From positions 317,501 through 381,500 of the forward strand of contig JAAOOA010000367.1 in NCBI GenBank assembly GCA_012861695.1: 64,000 bases of DNA, read 5' to 3'. The position numbers and the translations under genes were made by a program. The notes beneath the pieces are model-generated. The model ran no database searches, was not told the origin of the DNA, and saw only the letters and a list, made by a program, of their open reading frames with translations. Source of the DNA: Trematomus loennbergii (Eukaryota; Chordata; Actinopteri; Perciformes; Nototheniidae). Below, one piece after another: positions 30,430 to 45,175 of this stretch (positions are counted from its first letter, which is position 1; each line of letters opens with the position of its first letter).

Positions 30430-31411
30430 GGCCCCGGCCCCACGGGAACGCATACGGCAAAACGCATAGGATTAACGCAAACGCAATCGCCAAAAAGCTT
30501 CCGTCCACACGCAATATACACCGGATAGTGTCTGCCCACACGAGACAGCTCCATTTAGATCCAACCGCTGGAAAAGCTGCAGTACATATGCCGAGCCTGT
30601 ACGTGGCGCTGTAACTTCCTCCACAAAAGCAGCAACTTCCTCCACAAAAGCAGCGAAGAAGAATGGTTGTCATGGCTGCACTTCTGTTTATTCTCCGCGG
30701 TGGGGGCCGAGGGACCGGGCAGAGTTTTTCGCCGGTCAACGTGTGTTAAAGTTTAAATCTTCCGGACAAAATTATAAAAGTGCCGGTCAAAGGTCTTCTT
30801 TGTTATTTATTGAGCTTTAAAACAAATGAATAACGACTCTATATAATGATATAATAATAAAATATACGGAGCCTCTCTTTTTCCTCTTCTGACAGTGTCA
30901 GTGTCTGTCTCATGCAGCAGCTGATCCAGTAATGATGACTCGACAGTAAAAATAAACATATTTATAACTAGTTTAGTTTGAGAGGTAATTAAAATAGCTA
31001 AGGGTGATGATCTGACTTGAAGTGTGTGTTTTGCTCCCGCTGCATCACAGCGGGAGGAGCTGCGTCTCCGTCCTGTCAGATTAGACTTCACTCGCGTTTA
31101 TGTCCATATCGAGATAAAGATAAATAATCTGAATTCAGTGTGCAGTGTACTTTTGCGGGGGTGAGCAGCAGAGGTGGGGGGAGGCAGGGCTATTGCGTCA
31201 TCATTATCACAAAATGATCGTATAGAGGCGATCACACGGAGCCGTTGGACCCCCCCAGAGCGCTCCGTTCCCAGATCTATCCACCTTTGGACCCGTTGTC
31301 GTTTGCGGGGTCCATTTCTATCGTTTCGTTACGGCCTCGTGTGGCAAAAAGGGCTATACGCAAGAGAAATATGCGGATACAACCCGTTTTCGTTCCCGTG
31401 GGGCCGGGGCC
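30430..31411. mobile_element. GC-ended MITE, copy 3
   Basis: About 982 bp, near-identical to copy 2 with small indels, at the same place in unit 3. Confidence 0.85.
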
Positions 31412-31778
31412 TGTGTCTCTGTCTGTCTGTGGGCATGTCTGCTCTGATTAGATGCTGCTTGTAGCTACAAAAACCAAGTATGTGTGTTGCTGAACTTAGC
31501 GGAGAAATGCAGAAAAGTGAAATGATTTGAATAAAAATTGTTACAGCTCAAATGCATTGCAGAGTAGGAAAAATAGTGAAGAAGCTTAATATTTAAAAGA
31601 AAAGGTTTCAAAAAGGTATAAACCACAACATTGTCCTGAAATAGCTGAATAAGTTAATAGTTGAATGGTTTCTGCAGCTGAAATTAGGCTGAAGGAGTTA
31701 AATATCAGATGTAAGTAGTATGAAGTCTCCATCAGACAGAAAATAATAGGCTGAGACAGTCTGCATTGAGGAGTATAT

Positions 31779-31779
31779 C

Positions 31780-31823
<44 letters not shown>

Positions 31824-31832
31824 AAGAGAGAG

Positions 31833-31871
<39 letters not shown>
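31779..31871. repeat. (GA)n microsatellite, unit 3
   Basis: GA repeats broken by GGA and AAG steps. Confidence 0.95.
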
Positions 31872-31873
<2 letters not shown>

Positions 31874-33153
31874 CTGTGTGTAAACAGCATTCGCTAATGA
31901 ACAGTTAGAACTGACTGAGCATGTCAGTTGGAGTGATGACATCATCGTGTTTATAGTTGAGCTAACGAGCTGCCTAGAGATCAAAGGTTTCATTGTTTCG
32001 AATGAGAGATGAACCTCTTACATGTGAACGTTTTGTGGAAGAACGATAACAGATATCTGTGAAATTTCAAAACGTGAAGCATGTCAAGGAAGTTGAGTAT
32101 CTGAAGTGTACTTTTTGTTTACTTTCGGGTTAATAATGTGGCCTTTTTGGCAGTTTAAGAAAGGTGTGCGGCTGCTGCTGTGAGGAAATATCAGCCTGAA
32201 ATTACAATGGGCTTTAATGGAGACATGTTGAACGTTTTTGTCACTTCATGCCCTCAAGAGGCATTTTGTTTAATTATTTTGCTTAATTATTTGTCATTTT
32301 TCAAGCTACGAGATGTTTTCCTACTTTTCTCATGAAAAATTATGTCTGAGGAGTGTAGGGTTTGGGAATTATGGCAGGTTTAAAACATTTTTTTTAGGAG
32401 AATTTCAAGCACTCTTCCACTCTGTTTTGAGATCAAAGCACTCTAGACTTAACGAGCTGCTCCATCCACACTAATGTTAAAATCTGAAGAAAGCCTCTTT
32501 ACCAAGCTCCAAACAAAGTTAATTATCTCAAAAGTGTAAAAGATATCAAAATAAAATCAAGTTTGAATAGCTGAAGGTGTTGTGATCATTTGAAAGTTGG
32601 AATGAAGTGTCTAGCTGAAAGTATGTGGAAGGAGTAGCATTTGGCGCAAAGTGTAGGAAAAGAGGATTTGAAGGCATCTCCCATTGACTTCAATGTTAAA
32701 AAAAAGAGTTTAAAAAGCTGAATATTTCAAAAAGTAAAATATTTTTAAAAAGTTGAAGGTTTCCCATCGATTCCTGAACAGGCTGAATAGTTTGATATTT
32801 GAATGGTTTCTGTAGCTGAAAGTAAGCTGAAGTTATGGAGAGCCAAAGTATGGTTGAAACTAGAAAATGCATTTCCTGCAGAAAATGCGTGCGAATGCTG
32901 TAAACTGTGAACATTGTGGCTGAATTTAGCTGAAAATGCAGAAAAAGCTGAAATGTTATTAGCTGAATGGTAGCTGCTTTTAGCTACAAAAATGGAGAAA
33001 AAGCTTAATATTTAAAAGAAAAGGTTTAAAAAAACATGTATAGCCTTGATGTCCTGAAATAGCTGAATAATGTAATAGTTGAATGGTTTCTGCAGCTGAA
33101 AATAGGCTGAAGGAGTTAAATATCAGATGTAAGTAGTAGTGAATGAATTTGCA

Positions 33154-33625
33154 TTAATCTTGATCGCCCTCTCTCTCTTCTCTTGATCGCCCTCTTTCTC
33201 TTCTCTTGCTCGCCCTCTCTCTCTCCTCTTGATCGCCCTCTCTCTCTCTTCTCTTGATCGCCCTCTCTCTCTCTCTCCTCTTGATCGCCCTCTCTCTCTC
33301 TTCTCTTGATCGCCTCTCTCTCCTCTTGATCGCCCTCTCTCTCTCCTCTTGATCGCCCACTCTCTCTCCTCTTGATCGCCCTCTCTCTCTTCTCTTGATC
33401 GCCTTCTCTCTCCTCTTGATCGCCCACTCTCTCTCCTCTTGATCGCCCTCTCTCTTTCTTTGATCGCCCTCTCTCTCTCCTCTTGATCGCCCTCTCTCTC
33501 TCTTCTCTTGATCGCCCTCTCTCTCTCCTCTTGATCGCCCTCTCTCTCTCCTCTTGATCGCCCTCTCTCTCTCCTCTTGATCACCCTCTCTCACTTCTCT
33601 TGATCGCCCTCTCTTCTCTTGATGT
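33154..33625. repeat. 23-24 bp TTGATCGCCCTCTCTCTCTC minisatellite in unit 4
   Basis: About twenty copies of a roughly 23-bp unit built on GATCGCCCTCTCTCTCTCCT. It replaces the MITE in unit 4 and is absent from the other units. Open frames on the minus strand (RREREGDQEE repeats) follow from the repeat and are not genes. Confidence 0.9.
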
Positions 33626-33639
33626 GTCTGTGAGAGAGA

Positions 33640-33725
33640 GGGAGAGAGTGTGGGTGTGTGTTGTGTGTGTGAGAGTGAGAGAGAGAGTGTGTCTGTCTGT
33701 GAGAGAGAGAGAGAGAGAGTCTGTC

Positions 33726-33779
<54 letters not shown>

Positions 33780-33790
33780 AGAGAGAGATA
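33640..33790. repeat. (GA)n/(TG)n microsatellite, unit 4
   Basis: Mixed GA and TG/TCTG repeats. Confidence 0.9.
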
Positions 33791-35579
33791 TGTTGCAGCT
33801 CAAATGCATTGCAATGACTTCCATGTTAAAAAAAAGACTTTAAAAAGCTGAATGTTTTAAAAAGTATAACATATTTTGAAAAAGTTGAAAGTGTCCCATC
33901 ATGTGCTGAAAAGGCTGAATAGTTTGATATTTGAATGGTTCCTGCAGCTGAAATTAGGCTCAAGGAGTTAAATAAAGATATTAAATGTAAGTAGTAGTGA
34001 ATGAATGTTTACAAACACCTGTGTGTGTAAACCCAGAGATCAAAGGTTTCCATGGTGTCTGTTCTGATTAGATGATGTCACTCAGGTGTGTGCGTGGCTC
34101 CAATCAACACCATGACAACCAACTGCCCATTACAATGCATTGAGGAGTATATCTGACAATTTTGCCAACTGTTCAAAAACTGGGCTCCTATCAAAAAAAT
34201 ACCAGACCGTGAGCATCAGGGAACCCCAATGAACTGATATATGTTGTTTTTTTGGTTTTGTGTGTAAAATGTGGAGATGGGAGCAGTTTGTCTAAAGTGT
34301 ACTTCTCTCTGTTCTGAAGAAAGTTCCGGAAAGATTTAACATGGGAATCAATTGGGAGCTAGCTGGACTTTTTGTCTCTTCATGCCCTCAAGAGGCATTT
34401 TGTTTAATATTTTTCTTAATTTTTTTTATTTTCCAACCTAGGAGAGGTTTTCCTACGTTTTTCATGAAAAAATATGTCTGAGGAGTGTAGGGTTTGGGAA
34501 TTATGGCAAGTTTAAAACATTTTTGGGGAGAATTTGAAGCTGCTCCACTCTGTTTTGAGATCAAAGCACTCTAGACTTAACGAGCTGCTCCATCCACACT
34601 AATGTTAAAATCTGAAGAAAGCCTCTTTACCAAGCTCCAAACAAAGTTAATTATCTCAAAAAGTGTAAAAGATATCAAAAATAAAAGTCAAGTTTTATAG
34701 CTGAAGGTGTTGTGATCATTTGAAAGTTGGAATGAAGTGTCTAGCTGAAATTATGTGGAAGGAGTAGCATTTGGCGCAAAGTGTAGGAAAAGAGGATTTG
34801 AAGGCATCTCCCATTGACTTCAATGTTAAAAAAAAGAGTTTAAAAAGCTGAATATTTCAAAAAGTATAAATATTTTTAAAAGTTGAAGGTTTCCCATCGA
34901 TTCCTGAACAGGCTGAATAGTTTGATATTTGAATGGTTTCTGTAGCTGAAAGTAAGCTGAAGTTATGGAGAGCCAAAGTATTGGTGAAATAATAATAATA
35001 AGGGGAAGAATAAAGATTGAAGTACTATAGTGGAATGCTGTACAGCATTCGCAATAATAATAATAAAGAACTAGAAAATGCATTTCCTGCAGAAAATGCG
35101 TGCGAATGCTGTAAACTGTGAACATTTGTGGCTGAATTTAGCTGAAAATGCAGAAAAAGCTGAATATGTTATTAGCTGAATGGTAGCTGCTTTTAGCTAC
35201 AGAGACCAAGTCAGTGTGTTGCTGAACTTAGCAGAGAAATGCAGAAAAGATAAATGATTTGAATCAAATTGTTACAGCTCAAATGCATTGCAATGACTTC
35301 CATGTTAAAAAAAAGACTTTAAAAAGCTGAATATTTTAAAAAGTATAACATATTTTGAAAAAGTTGAAAGTTTCCCATCATGTGCTGAAAAGTTTGATAT
35401 TTGAATGGTTCCTGCAGCTGGAATTAGGCTGAAGGAGTTAAATAAAGATATTACATGTAAGTAGTAGTGAAGGAATGTTTACAAACACCTGTGTGTGTAA
35501 GCCCAGAGATCAAAGGTTACCATGGTGACGACATTATCAAAATACCTGTTTACGTCTGTCTGTCTGTCTGTCTGTCTGT

Positions 35580-36565
35580 GGCCCCGGCCCCACGGGAACG
35601 CATACGGCAAAACGCATAGGATTAACGCAAACGCAATCGCCAAAAAGCTTCCGTCCACACGCAATATACACCGGATAGTGTCTGCCCACACGAGACAGCT
35701 CCATTTAGATCCAACCGCTGGAAAAGCTGCAGTACATATGCCGAGCCTGTACGTGGCGCTGTAACTTCCTCCACAAAAGCAGCAACTTCCTCCACAAAAG
35801 CAGCGAAGAAGAATGGTTGTCATGGCTGCACTTCTGTTTATTCTCCGCGGTGGGGGCCGAGGGAACCGGGCAGAGTTTTTCGCCGGTCAACGTGTGTTAA
35901 AGTTTAAATCTTCCGGACAAAATTATAAAAGTGCCGGTCAAAGGTCTTCTTTGTTATTTATTGAGCTTTAAAACAAATGAATAACGACTCTATATAATGA
36001 TATATAATAATAAAATATACGGAGCCTCTCTTTTTCCTCTATTCTGACAGTGTCAGTGTCTGTCTCATGCAGCAGCTGATCCAGTAATGATGACTCGACA
36101 GTAAAAATAAACATATTTATAACTAGTTTAGTTTGAGAGGTAATTAAAATAGCTAAGGGTGATGATCTGACTTGAAGTGTGTGTTTTGCTCCCGCTGCAT
36201 CACAGCGGGAGGAGCTGCGTGTCTCCGTCCTGTCAGATTAGACTTCACTCGCGTTTATGTCCATATCGAGATAAAGATAAATAATCTGAATTCAGTGTGC
36301 AGTGTACTTTTGCGGGGGTGAGCAGCAGAGGTGGGGGGGCAGGGCTATTGCGTCATCATTATCACAAAATGATCGTATAGAGGCGATCACACGGAGCCGT
36401 TGGACCCCCCAGAGCGCTCCGTTCCCAGATCTATCCACCTTTGGACCCGTTGTCGTTTGCGGGGTCCGTTTCTATCGTTTCGTTACGGCCTCGTGTGGCA
36501 AAAAGGGCTATACGCAAGAGAAATATGCGGATACAACCCGTTTTCGTTCCCGTGGGGCCGGGGCC
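35580..36565. mobile_element. GC-ended MITE, copy 4
   Basis: About 986 bp, near-identical to copies 2 and 3, at the same place in unit 5. Confidence 0.85.
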
Positions 36566-37067
36566 TGTGTCTCTGTCTGTCTGTGGGCATGTCTGCTCTG
36601 ATTAGATGCTGCTTGTAGCTACAAAAACCAAGTATGTGTGTTGCTGAACTTAGCGGAGAAATGCAGAAAAGTGAAATGATTTGAATAAAAATTGTTACAG
36701 CTCAAATGCATTGCAGAGTAGGAAAAATAGTGAAGAAGCTTAATATTTAAAAGAAAAGGTTTCAAAAAGGTATAAACCACAACATTGTCCTGAAATAGCT
36801 GAATAAGTTAATAGTTGAATGGTTTCTGCAGCTGAAATTAGGCTGAAGGAGTTAAATATCAGATGTAAGTAGTATGAAGTCTCCATCAGACAGAAAATAA
36901 TAGGCTGAGACAGTCTGTTAAAGTCCAGTCTGTCAGTGTTGTTTCTGTTCCTGAGCACCTACTCATAACACCCAATCATAACACCTATGTGTGTGTCCAG
37001 AGATCAAAGACAGCCAACTGCAGCACTGAGTCCCATAATAATGCATTGAGGAGTATATCTGACAATT

Positions 37068-37072
<5 letters not shown>

Positions 37073-37162
<90 letters not shown>
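37073..37162. repeat. (GA)n microsatellite, unit 5
   Basis: About 90 bp of GA repeats. Confidence 0.95.
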
Positions 37163-37166
<4 letters not shown>

Positions 37167-38300
37167 CTGTCTATTGTTACAGCTTAAATGCATTGCAATG
37201 ACTTCCATGTTAAAAAAAGACTTTAAAAAGCTGAATATTTTAAAAAGTAAACATATTTTGAAAAAGTTGAAAGTTTCCCATCATGTGCTGAAAAGGCTGA
37301 ATTGTTTGATATTTGAATGGTTCCTGCAGCTGAAATTAGGCTGAAGGAGTTAAATAAAGACATTAAATGTAAGTAGTAGTGAATGAATGTTTACAAACAC
37401 CTGTGTGTGTAAACCCAGAGATGAAAGGTTACCATGGTGACGATTTTCCAACTGCAGCACTGAGTGCCATTAAGAATGCATTGAGGATTATATCTGACAA
37501 TTTTGCCACCTGTTAAAAAACTATGGCTCCTATCAAAAAATGACCAGACCGTGAGCATCAGGGAACCCCAATGAACTGATATATGTTGTTTTCTTTGGTT
37601 TTGTGTGTAAAATGTGGAGATGGGAGCAGTTTGTCTAAAGTGTACTTCTCTCTGTTCTGAAGAAAGTTCCGGAAAGATTTAACATGGGAATCAATTGGGA
37701 GCTAGTGGACTTTTTGTCTCTTCATGCCCTCAAGAGGCATTTTGTTTAATATTTTTTCTTAATTCTTTTATATTTTCCAACCTAGGAGAGGTTTTCCTAC
37801 GTTTTTCATGAAAAAATATGTCTGAGGAGTGTAGGGTTTGGGAATTATGGCAAGTTTAAAACATTTTTTGAGGAGAATTTGAAGCACCCCTCCACTCTGT
37901 TTTGAGATCAAAGCACTCTAGACTTAACGAGCTGCTCCATCCACACTAATGTTAAAATCTGAAGAAAGCCTCTTTACCAAGCTCCAAACAAAGTTAATTA
38001 TCTCAAAAGTGTAAAAGATATCAAAAATAACAAGTTTAATAGCTGAAGGTGTTGTGATCATTTGAAAGTTGGAATGAAGTGTCTAGCTGAAAGTATGTGG
38101 AAGGAGTAGCATTTGGCGCAAAGTGTAGGAAAAGAGGATTTGAAGGCATCTCCCATTGACTTCAATGTTTTTAAAAAAACAACTTAAAATAGTTGAAGGT
38201 TTCCCATCGATTCCTGACAGCTGAATAGTTTGATATTTGAATGGTTTCTGTAGCTGAAAGTAAGCTGAGTTATGGAGAGCCAAAGTATTGGTGAAATAAT

Positions 38301-38480
38301 AAGGGGAAGAATAAAGAATTGAAGTACTATAGTGGAATGCTGTGGCACAGCATTCGCACTAGTAAGAATTGAAGTACTATAGTGGAATGCTGTGGCACAG
38401 CATTCGCACTAATAACGAAAAGAAGAACAATAGTGGAATGCTGTTGAACAGCACAGCATTCACAGTAAATAGTGAAGAAG
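38301..38480. repeat. Terminal hairpin motif repeats of the array
   Basis: Three successive copies of a TAGTGGAATGCTGT... block with palindrome-like GAATGCTGTG/CACAGCATTC (about 38330, 38385 and 38431). They end the array on the right; a single inverse copy ends it on the left (23636..23665). Confidence 0.75.
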
Positions 38481-38519
38481 CTTAATATTGAAAAGAATGG
38501 AAGAACTATAGTGGAATGC

Positions 38520-38760
38520 TGTAAATAGCATCTACCAAGCTCTCATTCTCTGGAACCAACTTCCAGTTTTTATTATGGAAGCAGACAATGTCTAAACATT
38601 TAAGAGTGTGCTGAAGACTTTCCTTTTTAATAAAGCCTATAGTTAGAGCTGGCTTAAGATTACCCTGTGTTGTCCCCCGAGACTGCATTATGTTGTATTT
38701 GTATTGTCTTTTTGTTGTATTTCATCTCATTATATTTATATCTATATTATTTATTTTACA
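38520..38760 (+). mobile_element. LINE 3' end fragment
   Basis: A short remnant reading like the C-terminus of fish LINE ORF2 (WNQLP-type text broken by frame changes, RLSFLIKPIVRAGL), followed by an untranslated tail. Too short to assign to a clade. Confidence 0.4.
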
Positions 38761-39184
38761 TTCGATTTTGGATTTTTATTAACAAAACGTGTTTTATGAT
38801 ATTGGTTTTGATTTGATTTAACCTGAGACTGCAGGGATCTAGAAACATGTCTGGAATTGACCAATGTTCCAAAATATATTTAAAAAAAAGATACAGGTGA
38901 ATCCTCATTATAAAGACAGTAAGCATGTGTTGTTGTTCACCGGGAGTAAAGATGGTGACTGAGTGAACCTTGTTTATGAGACTCTTCCTCCCATTTGTCA
39001 TGACTGCACCACAGTGACAGTTTAAGGAGCAGCATGAATACACATCTATCCGTCCCTGAGCCTGCGGCTGTAGCAGCTGAACTCTAATGAATTAGCCTCG
39101 GACGTGTTTCTGCTGTCCCCCATGTTATAACCCACATTCAACACACACTCTCCCCTACTGTGTGTGCCTCTACCTGTCAGCCCA
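38761..39184. other. Intergenic stretch, no gene seen
   Basis: No supported gene or repeat. Confidence 0.5.
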
Positions 39185-39199
39185 TTAGCTCTCATCATG

Positions 39200-39361
<162 letters not shown>

Positions 39362-39613
39362 AGACATGACTATAAATATAAAACCCATGGCTCCATTATT
39401 GTCCATGTGTGTCTGTGTGTAGCTGTGTGTGTGGCAGTGTTATGGCCCAGCATATGTGTGTTAGTGTCCACCTTTTACCAGGTTTTATGTGTGTTCCCAG
39501 ACCTGCTGATCAAAAACATGCAGCGCGGTGGACTGGTCGGCCTGGTGGTCTGCCCAGGCTGGGTGGTCCTAGGATTTAAAGCAAGGTGTGTGTGTTTGTC
39601 TGTGTGTGTCTGT

Positions 39614-39649
<36 letters not shown>

Positions 39650-39978
39650 AATTGGGATAACTTGCATCTCTATTCACATCAGTCTAATTTCCAGCTGAGG
39701 TGTGCTGGACGGCTGTCATGATTATGTCTTTCTCCATTTCAAGTCAAAGCAAGACAACGGTGTTGTTTTCCTCGTAGTGAGACTCAGTCCAGTACTGTCT
39801 GCCTCCAGGGAGAAGATCAGTGCTACACATAGTTATACCTGGCTATATATCATCAGTCCAGATGATAACATTAGCAGCAAGTATCAAATCCACTATTTGT
39901 AAAGAAAGGACATACCACTAGGGTATCTAAATAATAAACAATATAATGAAAATACTGAATAAATTGAATCCTCTACAA

Positions 39979-40926
39979 CAGGGGTGTCAAACTCAAATGT
40001 GGGCCAAAATTAAAAAATGGGTACTAGTCGAGGGCCGGACTGGTTCAATGTGTTTTGCAAAACGTATTGAAATGAATTTATTGCACATATTAAACCTGGA
40101 ACTAACAAAGCTTAAAGGTGGGGTAGGTACTTTTGGAGAAACCAGCTCGAGTGCGCTAGAATTTGAAAATACACAACCGGAAAAAATCTGCCCCTTCCTT
40201 CAGACTTCCTTATAGAGCCCCTCCTCCAACACACACGAACGCGCACATGACCAATGAGGGCACGAGATAAGTTTGTGCACAGATGGAAGGCTGACAGGCA
40301 GGTAGGCCATCCAGTTATTTTAGCCGGGTCGACTCAGATGTTTGGTCGTGCTTTTACAGTACTACGGCTTCCACAGATGATATTTTTTGATGTATTTTTT
40401 GTCAAAGCATTTCATATATTCATGCTATCGGGATGTTAAGAGCATTCCATGGAATATAACAAAAGTGTTTCTGAAATAAATTACATACCCCACCTTTAAA
40501 TGATTGCCTATAAAAACAACATTAAACATTAAATAATCAGTTGCATTCATTTCTTATGGCTCTATCTACCATTTCTTATGATTACATTTTTCCACAGGCC
40601 AACAACAGCTTAAAAAAAAACGATTTCCCTCTAAGAAAAAAACAAACATGCTCTGTTGTGTGAGAGAAAAGTGCAAAAGGAAACATCCATGTAAACTCAG
40701 TTGCTGCTCTGTGATGCTAGTTCAAGCAGATACTTGGCATCTCATGCAAGTTCATCAATGTTTGGGGTCAGGCTCTGAGCTGAGGAGACCCTCAGGATTG
40801 AGTGAAGGTGTGCGTGCAATATACCGGCGGGCCAGATCTAATAGTAATTAGAAATGATCCTGCGGGCCGAAATTAAATCTACCACTGGCCGCATTTGGCC
40901 CGCGGGCCTTGAGTTTGACATGTGTG
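39979..40926. mobile_element. hAT-family non-autonomous element containing a MITE
   Basis: Left end CAGGGGTGTCAAACTCAAAT and right end GGCCTTGAGTTTGACATGTG are the well-known hAT (Charlie-like) termini, with GGCCGCATTTGGCCCGCGG near the right end. The flanks CTCTACAA (39971..39978) and CTCTATAC (40927..40934) look like a decayed 8-bp target duplication. A MITE at 40114..40497 splits it. No transposase remains. Confidence 0.8.
40114..40497. mobile_element. MITE, AAAGGTGGGGTAGG family, nested
   Basis: 384 bp, a reverse-orientation relative of 20695..21080, with ends AAAGGTGGGGTAGGTAC and TACCCCACCTTT. Confidence 0.85.
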
Positions 40927-40934
40927 CTCTATAC

Positions 40935-42490
40935 AATCTCACTAAGCTACAGAAATATATAGAAATATACTGCAGACACATGTTGGCATTGGATTATATA
41001 TACATTACAATTGTGCAAAGTAGCTGTTGTGGACAAACTTCCAAAACAAAACATGGCCATTGTCATTACTAAATACTAGCATAAAATAAATGGTCTAAAG
41101 AAAATGCACAAATAAGAAAATAATCCTTTGGATGGCCTCTTAGCTTTTCTACTGAATCATATGTATTTCTGCATTATTTGTGTCGTTATCTCTGTTTTTA
41201 TACTCAGTGATCTCACAGGATAGGTGTGTGTCTAATGTTATTCCCTCAGAGCAGGTCAGGTGTATACTGTGTGTAACAACACTAACACTTTCTCTTCATT
41301 TAGTCATATCTGTAGTATTGTTTTAGCATTTTACTTGTATGCAACCAACTTGAGATTACAATTGAATATAGAAAGAGGATACAACATAAAAACAATATCT
41401 TGAAGTACATTTATATTCTGAACAATTATACGTAACCAATTTTACTCATTGAAATGTTCAAGACTTCTGTTTAAAACAATGTTAAGTCTTAATATCCACA
41501 GAGGCACAGACTGTGTGATGAACGCTGCTGGCTCGCTACAGGAAGGAGCTGTGCTTCTACATCAAGATAAAGTATAAGGTATGATAGGAGCTGCTGACCA
41601 ATCCCCTTATAAATAAAGGAGTACAATCGTATTTATTTAAATATTAACCTTGTGTGAAACTCACACACTTTCTTGTCGTTGGTTATGTTGTTGGACAGCA
41701 GTCTTCATCGGCTGCTGATAGAGAGCAGTGACAGAAGTATAGCAGAAATCAACGTACTATATTTTGTGACTAAAAAATGCATTTATTTTGTCTGCACACT
41801 AATACTTTTGACATGACTTGTGCCACTAAGTTTGAGACACATTTTCATATTTTTTTAAATGAACTGATTTTAGTTTGAAATGATAGAAAACGAGCAGCTG
41901 AGAGGATCTTTCCCCTCAGACAAACCTGGTTGGACTTTGAAGCAGGCGGAGGGCCACCCAGGATCCAGAGGTGTGAGACCTGCCAACATCACAACTAATG
42001 ACCAATAAAGAGCCAGCGCACTGACCTGCTCACACTGCAGTAAATCACCCAGAAGAAAGGTGAGGCGGGGAGAAGAGAGGGAGAGCAAGGTGCTAATGAA
42101 TTCATGTCATGGCTTTCTTTACAAAGATTCATTAAGATATACACATCTTCACAGTCACTTCTTTTGCAATTATGTCCAAACGCAGCAAGTACATTTTGAA
42201 GGCGTTTTTTTTACAGAGAATTATATTGAAAGTTGTTCCTATTTTGTTGTCCACCTCATTAACATACATGAAGGGGGAAAACATTGGAAACACATTTCAA
42301 TATAATTAACCCTAACCCATATGATTTGTCTGGTATACAAATGAACAAGAACCATATCAGGGAGAGAAGAAAGACAGTGGTAAATCATTATATACAAAAA
42401 TGTAAAAGCAAAGATGTGTCCCACTTGTCACATCTGCAGGCGTAAATGACAAACAACATTGGGTATTACATTCAGTATAAACCATTTCCC
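40935..42490. other. Intergenic stretch, no gene seen
   Basis: No supported gene. Short frames near 41870..42090 have no family features. Confidence 0.5.
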
Positions 42491-42491
42491 T

Positions 42492-42494
<3 letters not shown>

Positions 42495-42522
<28 letters not shown>

Positions 42523-42530
42523 CACACACA

Positions 42531-42583
<53 letters not shown>

Positions 42584-42643
42584 CACCCACACACACACAC
42601 ACACCACACACACACACGCATGCACACACACACACCACGCACG

Positions 42644-42704
<61 letters not shown>

Positions 42705-42787
42705 ACACACACGCACACACACACACAGCTACAACTGAACCTTTTTTAAGAAGTATGGGGTGTGTGTGTGTGTGTGTGAGTGTGTGT

Positions 42788-42823
<36 letters not shown>

Positions 42824-42830
42824 TGTATGT
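42495..42830. repeat. (CA)n then (TG)n microsatellites
   Basis: A CA tract to about 42726 with CG and CC breaks, then a TG tract at 42759..42822. Confidence 0.95.
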
Positions 42831-44966
<2,136 letters not shown>

Positions 44967-45024
<58 letters not shown>

Positions 45025-45175
45025 TGTCTGTGTGTGCGTGGTGTGTGTGTGTCTGTGTGCGTGCGTGCGTGTGTGTGTGCGTGCGTGCGTGTGTGTGCGT
45101 GCGTGTGTGTGTGTGTGGATGTGTGTCTGTGTGCGTCCGTGTGTGTGCGTGCGTGTGTGTTTGTGTGTGTGTGTT
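44967..45175. repeat. (TG)n/(TGCG)n microsatellite
   Basis: About 210 bp of TG repeats with CG and TC steps. Confidence 0.95.

Larger units (their letters stand above)
24281..38300 (+). repeat. Complex tandem array, five 2.2-3.4 kb units
   Basis: Each unit starts with CTAGAAAATGCATTTCCTGC: 24281, 26572, 29933, 32860 and 35071, giving lengths of about 2.29, 3.36, 2.93, 2.21 and 3.23 kb. The units share an A block (first ~450 bp), usually a G/C-rich MITE, a GA microsatellite, and a C block that ends in TATGGAGAGCCAAAGTAT. Within units, sub-repeats of roughly 130-200 bp recur with the pattern AAAAAGCTGAATATTT ... GTTGAA ... TTTCCCATC ... TTTGATATTTGAATGG ... GCTGAA. No frame has a recognisable protein. 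This is a transposon-derived, satellite-like expansion. Confidence 0.85.

Noticed and set aside
33116..33594. Minus-strand RREREGDQEE repeat proteins
   Set aside because: Artefact of the CT-rich minisatellite.
24702..36618. Repeated 80-136 codon frames (LRCFCGGSCCFCGGSY and similar)
   Set aside because: They recur only because the same MITE is present in four array units, and no domain is seen. They extend across the MITE end into the TCTG microsatellite.
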